From Polytrichum commune (taxonomy: Eukaryota; Streptophyta; Polytrichopsida; Polytrichales; Polytrichaceae): 64,000 bases of DNA. Under the pieces are notes generated by a model. It worked only from the letters and a program-made list of their open reading frames with translations, made no database searches and was not told the DNA's origin. Positions within the stretch are counted from its first letter, which is position 1. Every line of letters begins with the position of its first letter. The translations under genes and the position numbers were made by a program. Shown in pieces: positions 23,160 through 35,579 of the stretch. The stretch covers positions 4,834,501 through 4,898,500 of the forward strand of contig OX485805.1 in NCBI GenBank assembly GCA_950295325.1. Reading direction: 5' to 3'.

Positions 23160-24490
23160 AACTTGCAAATTAGGCCCTAACGCTCTTAAATGAGTCATTT
23201 TTTTCTTACACTTGAACTCTTAAAAAACTCAATTGTGCTTCTTTTGCCATCAAATAATTAACCATATTCTTCAAATGTGTTTGCAACACTCAAATCGATC
23301 AAAACTCTCAAGTATGTTCTTCTTGAGCTCAAATGTCGAGCTTATCGCTCACATATCATTTCCAATACATAAATTCCTCAAAACATTCAAGTATGCTCCT
23401 CTTCAATTCAATTGACTAGCCTATCTCTCAAGTAAGTGTTTCAACACTCAAATGACCCAAGTCACATCATTTGAAGCTCCAAATATGTTCAATGCCCTAA
23501 AATAAGCCCTCAAACACTCAAGTCAAATTCAAATACATCCCTCATTCTCTAAATATATCCTTGCAACTCAATGCATTCGAAAAACATCCTTTCACTTTCC
23601 GGTGAACCATCTTACCTTCAAACTTTATGCTTCCACTCCAATCCATTAAAAAGTCCATTTCAATTCAAAAATGTTCTTGTGATGTCAAATGGGCTTTTGA
23701 ACTCTCAAATCATTCAAGTCGGATTTTGTTCGCCACAAATAAGAGCTCTTGCATTCAAATATACCCTATAATTATCAAAGCTCCCAAGTTACATCTTCTT
23801 CATCTGAAATAAGTTAATTTCTTCTCACAAGTGCCCAAAGATACCCTAATCACTCAAGTCTAATTTCTCACACTAAAAATGATCCCACTTGCTTTCATAA
23901 GTCTATTAGGACTTTTTAATCACTCAAGTTATATCTACTTGACTCAAATAAATGCATTTTTCTCTCAAAAGGTGCCATTCACGCTCTCTAGTCATTCAAG
24001 TAAGATGTTCTTGATCTCAAATCACATTCAATCCACTTAAATAAATCTTTCCACACTCAAGGCACTCAAAGAATACTTCCTTCAACCCCAAACACCTTGA
24101 ATGGTTTCAGACAAACCTTAAACTTCTCAAGAAATCAAGTCATATGTTTTCGAAGTGCAAACACCTCCAAACCTCTCATTTAAACTGCTCAACACCCAAG
24201 GCTCTCAAGTTAGATGCTCTTGGAATTTAAACACATTCAATGCTCTCACATGAACTCCTCAACACTCAAACCTCTAAAGTTAGATGTTATTGGAGTCTAA
24301 ACACCTTCAATGCTCTTACATAAGCCCTTCAACACTCAAAATACTCAAATCATATGCTTTTGAACCCTAAACACCTCCAAACCTTTCAAATAAACTTCTC
24401 AAGTCATGTACTCTTGGAGTCTAAACACCTTCAAAACTCTCAAATAAGTCCTTAAACGCTCAAGGCACTCAAGTCACATCATCCAAAGAC
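23160..24490 (+). repeat. Minisatellite, 70-bp degenerate units
   Basis: Units of 70 bp are exact in length at 24189-24258, 24259-24328 and 24329-24398. They begin TCAACACTCAA and contain TTAGATG-TCTTGG, TAAACACCTTCAATGCTCT and CATAAG-CC. A shortened unit follows at 24399-24452. The same 70-bp spacing is visible earlier (for example 23441 to 23511) with more divergence, back to about 23.16 kb. Spacers are not unique and units are not palindromic, so this is not a CRISPR-type array. Confidence 0.8.
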
Positions 24491-26277
24491 AACTCATGCT
24501 TAAATCTTCTTAACAAACCAAAGTTTATCTTAACACTTAAATTCACAATATATTATTCTCCACAATTACCTTATTGATTAGAAGTCTATTATCATAATCT
24601 TCAATTGATACAGAATCCACTAATCTCTACTTCCACAAATTTACAAACAAGACTATGAAGCTTATGTCAATTGTAATCACACATTTAATACCATAACCCT
24701 TTATACTCTTCACATTTCAAAAGCTTCGACAAAAATCAAGTAGTATTTTGCTCATACTATCCCCCAACATTCTCTCTTCCTTTATATGCATTTCACAAGA
24801 CTTATTGCCACCTAAGTGGCTCCTTTATTAGATAACCCTAACTCTTTCCGTATATCAAGGAAAATCCCTCTAATAAAAATTTCAATTCTAATAAATCACT
24901 TAGTTGCCACTTTCGGCCAATAGTTTACATGTAACCTTAACAAATCAAGTTCATTCCGATATTTGTCAATAATTTGATCTATTTATAGGTTAATCCTATA
25001 TGATTTTGGTACTCCAATCAAAATAACAACTCACAAGATTTGCAGGATGGGTGGGTTACTTTAGTGCCTCCAAGCAATGACCTTTTATCTCGTATAATCG
25101 TTCATTTGCATCACTTTCACTTGAACATCACATTCATCCACGCATCAAATTCAACTATGCAAACTATCTAAGTTCATCTTAAGTTCATTATTTTATTCCT
25201 TACGGAACTATTTTTTATCCAACCTAAAATATCTTATCTTCATCTATCGCTACCGTGAAAGGGGGCTCAAGGTACCTAACTTCCACAAAACTCCGCACTG
25301 ACCAACTTTGGTTGGGTTGGCCGAGTAGTAAGAGGGTTGAAGATTAAACCATCATTTTGAAGAATAGAACTCAGTAGGGTAACATTTTACCACCTTCCAA
25401 GCCAATCCTCCAATCAAGACTAAAACCAAAGCTTTAGTTATAGCTTTAGTATCTAACTTTGTCACTAACCATTAACTTTATGTTTAACTACTAACTCTAT
25501 ATCTAATTATTAATTTTATTTCTACTTCATACCTCTAAGCCTTTAAGCGTCAAACGCCACAAAATTTTGAACAACTAGCAATGCAATCAGAGCTAATGCA
25601 ACCATAGCTAATATAACAAGAAGTTAATGCAACCAAAATCTTGTGAAATCAAAACCTAATAAAACTAGAAGCTAATGCAACTAATAGCAATACCACCTGG
25701 AAATACAACTAGCTCCGACCTTAATTCCAACAGCCACACAGTTTGATCGAAAAACATGTGTCCGTAGAACCAATATTCAATAGGGCTCAAAACGTCTTTT
25801 ATTCAACATTAAACGATTTATAAAAAAATTTGTTCAATATTTTTTTTGCTATAATTCTTAAAACATTGTGTATTTACCTGGATGGAGAGGGGAAACAGAG
25901 AGAGTGTCTTAACCATGCGCGAGAGAGTGTAAGAATGACCCATGTGCTAACCTTTGCGGACCACCCCTCCAACCACAAAGCCTTACCGATTGTAGATCTA
26001 GCCGTACCTACATCTGATAGTTAGTGTCTAAGGCCGACTTCACCTACGCTATCATTCTCTAAATTCTTAAATCCAACGGCCTTCGTTCGCCGCCCCTCGA
26101 TTCAACGGCCTCCATCTGCTCAACATTCATCCGCATGACGCTCCATCCGCATACAATGTTGTTCATTCACGCCTTCATTTGCTTGACGTTCTATTTGCAT
26201 ATACCGTCCTCCGCTCACGCCTTCATCCGTTTGACACTATGATAGTCTTAGTGTATTGTTCGATTGTCTTGACAATA
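24491..26277. other. Intergenic DNA, no gene recognised
   Basis: Apart from the dispersed repeat at 25290-25740, nothing was recognised. A block at 26.05-26.23 kb has short recurring CCGCATGACGCTCCATCCGC-like phrases. Confidence 0.55.
25290..25740 (-). repeat. Dispersed repeat, copy 2 (inverted relative to 4.63-5.01 kb)
   Basis: The reverse complement shares ordered blocks with 4630-5010: GCTTAGAGGTATGA, GTTAGTAGTTA, TAGTCTTGAT, ATTGGCTTGG, GGTAAAATGTTA and several GTTGCATTAG units. Confidence 0.65.
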
Positions 26278-27933
26278 TGTCAGCCCTAAACCCCCACCCT
26301 TTATGCGTCCTAGTCCGGGTGAGAGCTAAGGCCAACATGCATCTAAATCTTCTGACCAACCTAGTGCCAGTGAGTCATGCCCATACCCAAAGCAAGGCTT
26401 TCATAAATCTTATAACTTTTATTTAAAAGAACACCAGGTAATCAGTGTTTACAAACACTCTAGCACCTTGGGGTCAATTGACACCCGCATTACTTTCATG
26501 ATAATAACAAGGAACACACCTAGATAATGATACTTGCCACAACTCGGCCAATGTCCTTCTCCCTAATTAAGGAAAAAAACACTAGTACTAATGATTAGCC
26601 TATGCTCTTACTAATCTAAACTACTATTTTGCATGTAAGTAGCCCACCCTCTAGTACCCAGACATGTATTCATTCGTTAAAGCTTAGTCGGCCACCTTCA
26701 GTCCCGACCCCCCATTAGTGAATCTATGTTGTTCACGGCTGCACAGTGCCCGTCACCAGCCCGTCAAGGCTTGTCAAGCCCGCCAGATTGCCTCCTTCCC
26801 CGCTGGTCTCTCTCTGGGCCCAGTTCGACTCTTCTCCTCCCAACCACCGTCGACGCCTCTGCCTTTAGTGGCTCGATCCCACCTTCGGTCAATGCAGATC
26901 AATCATCCCTTCAGATCCCCGGCCTCCTGAGATCCTGCCACCTTGGTGAATTGCGGTGAGGCTCCAGCGGAGACCTCCCCTTCCATTTAGCTCCCGACTG
27001 TCAATCCCAGAACGAACACTACCCTGTGTTTGACAATACCCTCAGACTCACTATTTGAAGCTCCTGGCAGGGAAGAAATGTGAAGTTGGAAGTGAATGCC
27101 GACAATTCCTCAACCTTCCTCGACCATGTCTGCTCCAATGTACCCTTGCTAATTTAAAGTGAGCTCTTGAATCTTGGCTGCATTGCGATTCATGCAAGCT
27201 CAACCAGCCATTAACACCTCCTCTCACAACACCCAACCCACAACTGTCGATTCCTCATCATTTATGAGATCCCAGGCTAACTGCCTGCTGCCGCATCTGG
27301 GTTTGATGGGTCTGCCCTCCGAAATGTGGTGAATCTCCCCTTCCACTCTCAATGCACAGAGCAGCAATCCATTACCTTATTCCACCGAAGTCGAGGCTCA
27401 GTCGCCCCCATCAACACTCCTCCTTCTTCCGACCTAGCGTGTCATCTTAGTGGTCAATTGTTGCCCTTACTTGGACTTGCTTTCACAGCTTCCCTAGCTC
27501 GGCCAGCTGTTGCCCAACTCGGCTGCAGCCCTCAGCTCCTGGTTGACTAGAGAGAGAGTGAGAGAGACGGAGGTTGCAGCCCCTAGACCCCCTTCCAACC
27601 GTCCTGCTTCCCGGGAAACTCTAGGTTTCTGGCCTTCAATCCCATAACAAACACTACCCTGTCCTACAATGGCTAATAAACCCGGCTACAAGTCCTAATT
27701 GTGAAAATCAACCACTAAGCCATAAGCTCCTAATTAAACCCCACATCTAAGTAGCTTTTCAAAGCTAATTCTGACGAGACTAAACACCATCCTACTAGGC
27801 TAATGTCTAAACTGGAAATAAGAATTCAAACCCACTCTTTTTATGTTTTTACGTTTGACAACTAAATTCAAAGTGTAAGTCTTAATGGTTCCTAATCCTA
27901 ACACACATGTGGGCACACCACTTTGGGCTCACA
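26278..27933. mobile_element. Solo LTR, family S copy 2 (1,656 bp)
   Basis: The element begins TGTCAGCCCTAAACCCCCAC, against TGTGAGCCCTAAACCCCCAC in copy 1, and ends CTTTGGGCTCACA. Perfect 5-bp flanks CAATA lie at 26273-26277 and 27934-27938. Both ends match copy 1 (ACATGTGGGCAC then GGGCTCACA at the right). The interior is GC-rich and non-coding; ORFs at 26718-27550 lie within it and are not genes. It is clearly the same LTR family, at an independent insertion site. Confidence 0.9.
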
Positions 27934-28949
27934 CAATACTAGCTAATAGATATTAATCTAATTTCCAACAACTACCTTCCTTTGTTATTAGACCATGAAC
28001 CTTAATTCAAACTGCGAGCAATTTGAATGGCTTACATTGACTCTTCCAATCTTCAATGTAATAAAACTTCCTAATTCTCAGATGGTGGTTCTACAATGAT
28101 GTTGATTTTCCAAAGCATACTCTTCAAATTTATCTTACTATGCTCTCACATAAGATTCTTCATCACCATAACTTTTTTTTAAAACTTTGTTTCCACATAT
28201 TGATTCTCTTTGTTTCATTCTTTAACTTGTAGGAATTAATATTGGTTCATTTGTATTCCTAATTCGTTCATATTTTCAATCACACTCCACCTATCTCACA
28301 TCACAATTTCAATCACTTCAAATTAATCTTACATTCGCAAATATACTGATAATTTTATTTGCTAGTACAAACTCAATCCAATGCAATCATTACACAAGAC
28401 AATTGTTCTGAAATTTAGAATCAAAGAGGATGGTTGAACCGGACGTTGGCAACCCATATATAACTCATATTTCAAAAAAAACCATGGTCCCATAATCTTC
28501 GTGACAACTGTTAACTATTCAAAGAAAATGGTCCAACTATTGACCTCACAATCTTTGGGCCAAGGGAGACAAAACTACGAGTTTAACAATGAGCTCAAAA
28601 CTAACCAAAGAAATGCTTATTTTTCTCTCCTCCACGTGCTTTCTCATGGCCAGAGAGGGAAGAGGATTGTTGTAACCGACTAGGGTCTCCTAAGCCCATG
28701 ATTATAGGTCTAACTGACTAATTTTGTTTATCTTTCACTACTTTCATGCATTGAAGTACAAATTCCATCTGCATAACATTAAAATGTCTATAGTGAAACT
28801 ACTAGCCTAAATTTATGGTTCATAATTATAAACCGCAAAATTCTACGACTCCGTTGTATTGCACACCCACTTTTACAATTACTAAGCAGGTATTAGATTT
28901 TGAGGTTTAAGAAATCTTTAAATTGCTATTTGTGAGCCATCCAAACCGC

Positions 28950-29016
28950 TTGCGATGAGAGTGCTTGAAGTGTAATGGTCACAAGCTCTCATTGTTGTGT
29001 GTGATGTGGCCCTTAA
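28950..29016. mobile_element. Fragment of family H1 MITE (right end)
   Basis: GAGAGTGCTTGAAGTGTAAT, then GTGTGTGATGTGGCCC followed by TTA, matches the right end of the H1 MITEs at 5552, 6371 and 41088. The left part is missing. Confidence 0.6.
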
Positions 29017-30626
29017 TCTCAAGTCCTTGTTGACTACACTATAAGGTTATGGCTTTGAGGTTGTGGAAAAGTTGTAGAGCATGTGGTAGGATGGATGAGG
29101 GAGAGAAAAGATGTTTTAGTTTTCGTTGTGAGAATGGAACTAGAGGATAAAATATGTTTTGAAGAGGATGTAGAGTAATTTAGTGTAAGATAAGGTCATG
29201 GCCTTTCCATCTTGCACATGTTTTTGATGTTTTAATGAAAAGGCCAGAGTTTTCCAAAGAATGTTTCACGATACACATGTTTGCTTTAAACCATGCCTTG
29301 AATCATTGGTAATTTTTATCCATTCAATACAAGTATTAAAAAATTGTACTACATACCATACTAGTATTGCTATTGACACAATATGTACACTTTGAATATT
29401 ATGGTATGCATATTCTTGCAAAAACACAAATGTCCAATTATTATTGCACATACCATTCTACCCAAAAACAATTACCATACCATTGCTTGTGGTATGTATT
29501 TTTAGATATTCCATACCATGACCCAACTAGTATCACTTAAAGGTGATACCAATCCAACATAGGTTAGTACATTGTTGTTGTATATATTTTATTAACTTTC
29601 AATATATGTAGGTGAGTGGAGCTATTTTCAAGACCTATCTACTAGCATTCAAGCTACAATAACACATTAAGGCTTGTTTCTAGATCTACAAGTACAAGAT
29701 TGATTACATGGTAGTAGACCCCTTGACAAGAATGTAAAGCATGAATTTCACATTAATAAGGTTTATTTTTGGAATGTCAAATGTCCCATTGCATTCCATT
29801 AATAGCCTAATATTTGTTTGTTTATAGAGTATATTCTCAAAATTGGAAACTTATATCTCATGTTCTTGCTCACTGCTCACATGTGATTGGTCACCGCTCA
29901 CATGCTAGCTCCCTCCAGTGGTTAGGCCTAGCAATTAGCTTTGAGTAGTTGTAGCCTCCACTTCTTTCTTTGAATGAGAAATTAACTGCCAATTCTTGGA
30001 TGAAAGACATCTATTTTGAAACTAGCCCGCTCTGTTTACGTGATAGCCAAAGATTGTGGTTTACAATTTGGTTTTAAAAATCTCTTGCAAGTACCAAATA
30101 TTGGAGGTCATGGGAAAAATAATTCACTAGTTACTCAACATGCTAGATGATAACCTTTGTGCGATAATGAGTCAAAAACATGCCACAAATGTTTTTTTCT
30201 AGGTTGTGAGTATTCTAGGGGTTGGCTTATACAATGATGTATTGATATTGATTTCTATGAGTATTCTTGATTGCGGAAGATGAATATACAAATGAATGCC
30301 ATAACCCATCCATGCACCATCCATGCACTTTGCACTTGTGCATGTAATTGCATGTCCATGTCATCTCACAATACCCATTCTACATGTTGCCATCAACAAC
30401 TAGTTGTCTTGGTTTTAAGAATCATTATTGACACATATCGATAGTCTACTATATAGCAAATATTGTATGATAAATCGTTCAATAAACATAAATAAGAAAT
30501 AGTTCTTAAAGACTGTGTATAGAATAAAACATAAATTTAGGCCAATATATTGATTGTGTGCCTCTTGGCCAATCATCTTGGATTCCAAAACAAAATTTCC
30601 ATGTTAGATTTGAATGAAGTCTACTT

Positions 30627-30640
30627 GGGGGGGGGGGGGG
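30627..30640 (+). repeat. Poly-G tract (14 nt)
   Basis: Uninterrupted run of 14 G. Confidence 0.9.
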
Positions 30641-30815
30641 TTTGCAAAGTATAATATGTTCATACTACGACTTAGACATTAGTATTCTCAGGGGGCTACA
30701 AGTGATACGCATAGTTTTATATCCTTCCATAACTTTGATGAAGATTCATATGATATTGTGCATGTATTCTTTAAAACAATCTAGTGGACCCTAATTACAT
30801 CAAAATTTAATTATA

Positions 30816-31254
30816 ATGATAGGTTCCAAAGATGATATAGGACCCTATACTTTGTTCCATGTACTTTTTATAATACCTCCCAAGTGGCCCCCTCTAAGAG
30901 TGCAAAAATTGGTTGTGATAAACATTGAAGATGATTCCTTACTTCAAGTCGGTATCAAAATCACACTTGGACATACAAGCAAAACAAGGCAACTTAAATC
31001 TCATGGTTGTAAGGAGGCGGTTGTTTCGATATGCAAAATTTGGTCACCGTGGACGACATAGGCAAGCTTTTGAGAGGATCTTTTGGGTGGAGGAGGCCTT
31101 GGAAAATGGAGAGCCAAAGAGATGCTTGGGGTACATTAACTTAGAGGCTATGGAAAAGAGCAATTGTAGTAGCCATTTTGCAATCAACAACTATTTTGGC
31201 AATGTACATACAAAGTTCTTGGGAATTGAAGGTGCTTTTAGTCTCTCCCAATGA
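30816..31254 (+). pseudogene. Unrecognised ORF pair, possible gene or transposon remnant
   Basis: Two overlapping plus-strand ORFs, 30816-31061 (81 codons) and 30925-31254 (109 codons), could be one coding region with a frameshift. The second contains KFGHRGRHRQAFERIFWVEEALENG. No family was recognised, and no promoter or splice pattern supports it. It may be chance. Confidence 0.2.
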
Positions 31255-32781
31255 TACTGGGTCCATATGTCCTAGAGTTCCGTGTTATTACCATCCCGTG
31301 TGAGAGAGGGAGAGAGGACATATTGGTCCACACTACCATAGGCGGCGAATATATGGTCCGGCACAAAATAATCATGATAATTGTGGAAATTTAAAGTAAG
31401 ATTCTTTTTTAATTAAAAAATTGGTTCAAATTGCTTATACATAGCAAAAATATCATTTTAGACAAGGTTGTGTGGATGTTTGTTTGTGAATGATTTAAGG
31501 ATAATTGGTAGAGATGAAGCCAATCTTGTTGTGAAGGTCATCTCAACTCATTTGGAAAATGAAAAACCATTGGTCTACATGAAATTGCAAGATGATGTAG
31601 AATTTGGTTTCTGTTGTGAGAGGTTAGGATATGTATGGTGAGTAGTGAGTAATATCTTATGAGCTATGAGTGGTAACATGCAAGCATGGAACTCAAGACA
31701 TTGAAATTCTAACAGTATAAGATTTGTAATGTAGATTGTATAATTGGTTTGATGAATGATATTATATGATCACACATGAAGAGTGCCTATTACCATGCAC
31801 CATGGAATCTCCATTCCAATCTAAGTTGAGGTTGCAGCAACATCCAAGGATGACATGTTTTGGCATTGCACTTAACTCTTACACAAACCTACTCTAAGAA
31901 GTGGCACTTGAACTCCTAGAGTATATAGCTTTGATAATGTAAATAAAATAGAAGGAACTGGAAAACAATTGACATTCTTTGGATATATGTTCTTATTGTT
32001 ATATTGAGTAAGTTCTTGAAGTTTTGTTGAGCCTTGGAATGACAAATATTGCTTTATGGATTAACACATATGAGCTTTTGGGGAGTAAAAGAAAAATATG
32101 GATAAAATGAACTCTTATTGTGAGTATTACCCCTCCCTTGTGTATACTTTGCGGGCCAACCTCTCGTTACAAACCCTTTTGAATACCCACATAGTACCCT
32201 ATAGGCTACATACAGTGCCACCACCCACTGCCAACCCACCCCCTAATATTTTTAATTGTTTGCTTAGGGTGGTGTAGGAGGGTTTCATCTAGTTCCATAT
32301 GTTTGTTTATGGTGTGCATGGAAGTTCAAGTGGCCTTAGCTACTAGATTGGAATGCATCTTGTATATCATCATAAGATATATTAGCTTATCCTATACAAT
32401 AAGTCTTCTACACCACACAGTCAAGGGAAGCTTAGACATGAGTGATGAGCGGTAAGTGAGTAGTCATCAATAACATGTGAACAATGAGATGTAACATGTG
32501 AGAGATGATGATAAATATAGCAAAGTTTCATAGGTTTTGGGGCCATATCCTATAATTGTTATCTAATTAAATGCATATATCAACGTGTATAGCAATTGCA
32601 TTTTGAAAAATCACAGGTGAAAGGGGCCTATTATCATGGATCATTGGACAAACTTTTGGTTGATTGTTGGTATTCATTAAAAATAAAACACATTGAATGT
32701 CATAACCTGACATTTTGGAACATTAGGATGAACACACCACTACCACAACACATAACAACACTACTTGAATATTCAACAACA
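31255..32781. other. Intergenic DNA, no gene recognised
   Basis: AT-rich, with only short chance ORFs. I see nothing assignable. Confidence 0.55.
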
Positions 32782-33519
32782 TTACGAATTCAAGTAGTTC
32801 CATGACCTCAATGTATGTATACATTGGAGTGTGCACGAACTTGTTGTTCTTGTAATCCACCTTGCATAGAAATATGAATACATAGATAGATGTTTGCAAT
32901 ACACCCATTTCCCTACCTTTCCTAAAATTTGAGATGACGTTTTGATGAAGTCCAGGCATCTAGATCGTGGACCATGGTATGCGCCAATTATAACACAATA
33001 AGAATTGTTCACTTTTGAGAGGATATTGATAATCATTTCAAATCCTGGATATGGAATGACAATGACTCCCACCACATAGTATCCCTCCATGAGTTTGGCA
33101 CTCTCCCATTTATTTTTGTGATCCTCTATTAGTGTCGCTAGATTGCAACGCACTGTCTTTGAAAATCTAGAATATGGGTGGGTGATGGTTTTGGTGGCAC
33201 ACATAAATGCATCCAATGGACTAGAACTGTTGGAATTGTCAATAATTTGCAACATGGTGAAAATGCCTCCCTTTGTTGCAATTGGAACCATGCATCCTGA
33301 AGTGCCAACACCTCATTCCTTGTGAGATTTGATCCTACATTGATAGGCTGCCTGCAAATTCAATTGAAAATTCAATTGCAAAGAGGAATCAACAACAACC
33401 ACCTCAGAAGAGCCAACGCAACCCAAGGGGAAATCAAGAAATAATGCCCATCTCAATTCATACTTGTCATGTATTGGCTGGCAATCTTGCCATATGCTAC
33501 TAGAGAGGATGACAATCAA
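32782..33519 (-). pseudogene. Unrecognised coding-like region, minus strand
   Basis: A 169-codon open frame (33291 down to 32782) is preceded closely by a 68-codon frame (33519-33313). It is one of the longest ORFs in the window and has balanced, protein-like composition, for example NLATLIEDHKNKWESAKLME and VVGVIVIPYPGFEMIINIL. I do not recognise the family. There is no clear start context, intron structure or neighbour. It could be a fragment of a host gene or of a transposon protein. Confidence 0.3.
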
Positions 33520-33930
33520 TATATAAAACCAATGTAGTATGAGCGATACTGTGATTTACAAATTCAATGAATATTCTATGCATGCTGTGTTTACCCCTAG
33601 AGTTTGGGTAAAAAATAGAGCAGTTCACTATGTCGGGTTAGTGATAGTTGTAAGCATCACCGGGTGGCAAGTTGTCGCGACCCTTACTAGCTCCCATTCA
33701 CTTATCTTCACCGTTTCACGACTCTAGCAGGGGTCACGAGCTCTAACCGTGCACATCCCACACACACGCATGATTAGCTTCCCGTACCAACCTCCAAGGT
33801 AATAGCTTGGTTACCAAACTCTCCTACACGTGCATTCGGAACTCTCCCCTCAATATATAGCCAATGGTGAGGTGCGGACTTCCATTCATGTCCATCCAAT
33901 CTTGAGTTGATCATTGTGTTCCCGGAGCAA

Positions 33931-34040
33931 CACTACAACAAGCCAAAGCATATTTGGCAACTTTGCCCCCATGTTGGACCAACACCGTGGATGCCGTGTT
34001 GTTTAGTAGTGGACGGGGTTGGTCGGCAAAGTTGCCTCCC
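33931..34040 (+). mobile_element. Possible CACTA (En/Spm-like) transposon terminus
   Basis: CACTACAACAAG (33931-33942) resembles the CACTACAAGAAA end of CACTA elements. It is followed by subterminal inverted motifs GGCAACTTTGCC (33956-33967) and GGCAAAGTTGCC (near 34023-34034), typical of this superfamily. No opposite terminus (TTGTTGTAGTG) was found, so the element is either incomplete or the match is chance. Confidence 0.35.
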
Positions 34041-35579
34041 CACTGAAGCTTGTAGGACTTTGCGCAAGGCCCCTATCCCATCGTTAAGTAACCTTTTGTC
34101 TCTCTCATAAGAGTCAGGGTCAGGTTGACGTTTCCCGTAGTTGTTGGGGCTAGAGCCCCCCAATAGCTTCAAACTTCCATATCTTCATTTTATGATCTTT
34201 GATTCTATCAATGAACCAATCAATGGACATCTACTCTTTACATAAGTGTTGATACACTTCTCACTTGCCCCACTTGGATAAATATTGCGGCTATCCTAAC
34301 CTCGGCAGTCTTGGGTGCCACTCCCGGGTCACTGTTGTCCCGACACAACACTCCCTTGATTGTTGGGCTTTATCCCTTGGCAGCGCCCCACTCAAATTGC
34401 CATATCTCCTAGCTCACACCTCCAATTGGGAAGTTCTTGAGCATTCTAAAATCCAGATGCCACAAGCTACCCAATACTCATGGCCTTACCCTTATGACTC
34501 TTAGTTTCCGTGGGTGGGGGGCATTCTCAATGCTCGAGGCCTCACTCACACTAAGATCACTTGGGCCCTCTCAGCTATTGTGCCATAAGTCCCGAATGTC
34601 ATTCCGGGGTGCCCATGGTGTTATGGGTACTCTTCATGGAGAGGTGTGCGACACAAGTTAAATCTTCCTTTTGGTAGAATAAAAACAAATTGAGCCTTGC
34701 AAAGCACAAGTCATGGTGTTGAGATCTTCTCTATACCTAGATAAGACTTCATGGCTTTCGCCTATACCTTCAAATCTCTACACCTAGTAGCAACCTTCAG
34801 TTTGGACGACGCTGAATTGCAGTCTTTGCTAATGGACCCCCCACTCAACTATCACTTATAATTCACAATTAGCATGAAGGCTCCGATCAAAATGCCCACT
34901 TTGGCTTTGTACGAACATATCATCTTGTTGCCGGTGTTGGATAAAGAGGGTTTTGTTATGAAAAACGCAGGGTTTCTAGTTGCAGCTAGTGTAAGCCCAA
35001 AGTATGGGGAAAATCATAGTGCAAATAATTGGTTGTGTCATTTGTAGTAAGTTTTTGGTTTCACTTTAAACAACAAAACCCAGGGAACAAGGTCTCCAGG
35101 AAGGCTGAGCTAGTGTCTATAAGGGTTAATGTCACATTGGATTAAGGTTCACAATAACATTTTAGGGTGATTCTCATTCTTTACTCTCTTCAATGTTAAC
35201 TTATCCCATCCTTTTTCCTTCCTCTTATTAATTCATTCGTGATGGTTCTATAGTGAGTGTTGTCTGTCCTATCTTCCAGGAAATGCTCTATCATTCTATG
35301 GTTCTCGACCTATGTCAGTCATGAAGCTCAAAAGCTCGGCGAATTGTCAATGGCTCATAATCAGGACAAAGTCCGGGGTAATGTCTTAGTATCCGTATAG
35401 TCTTTGCTCATTTGAATGCACAATTGCGTAATTCAACGATTTAATTAATTCTTCGATTAACTTACAACCATCATGTTTGTGTCGCGGAACCGGTAGCCAT
35501 CATCTTGTTCTTCCGGTGTATCTGGCAACTCATCTCAAAATTCACCCACATTGTCAATACATAAAGCAATGCATATTAA

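Larger units (their letters stand above)
27939..30815. other. Intergenic DNA, no gene recognised
   Basis: Nothing coding was recognised. It contains a MITE-end fragment at 28950-29016, a cluster of CCATACCAT/GGTATG short motifs (29330-29520), and a 14-nt poly-G (30627-30640). Confidence 0.55.

Noticed and set aside
23160-24490. Possible CRISPR-like array
   Set aside because: Units are contiguous 70-bp tandem copies with gradual divergence and no unique spacers, in eukaryotic-type DNA. It is a minisatellite.
26718-27550. ORFs within the second solo LTR
   Set aside because: Non-coding LTR sequence; frames overlap and are not matched in the other LTR copy.
28940-28960. TTGCTATTTGTGAGCC, resembling the left flank of solo LTR copy 1
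   Set aside because: The match stops after a few bases and there is no LTR sequence or duplication; coincidence.
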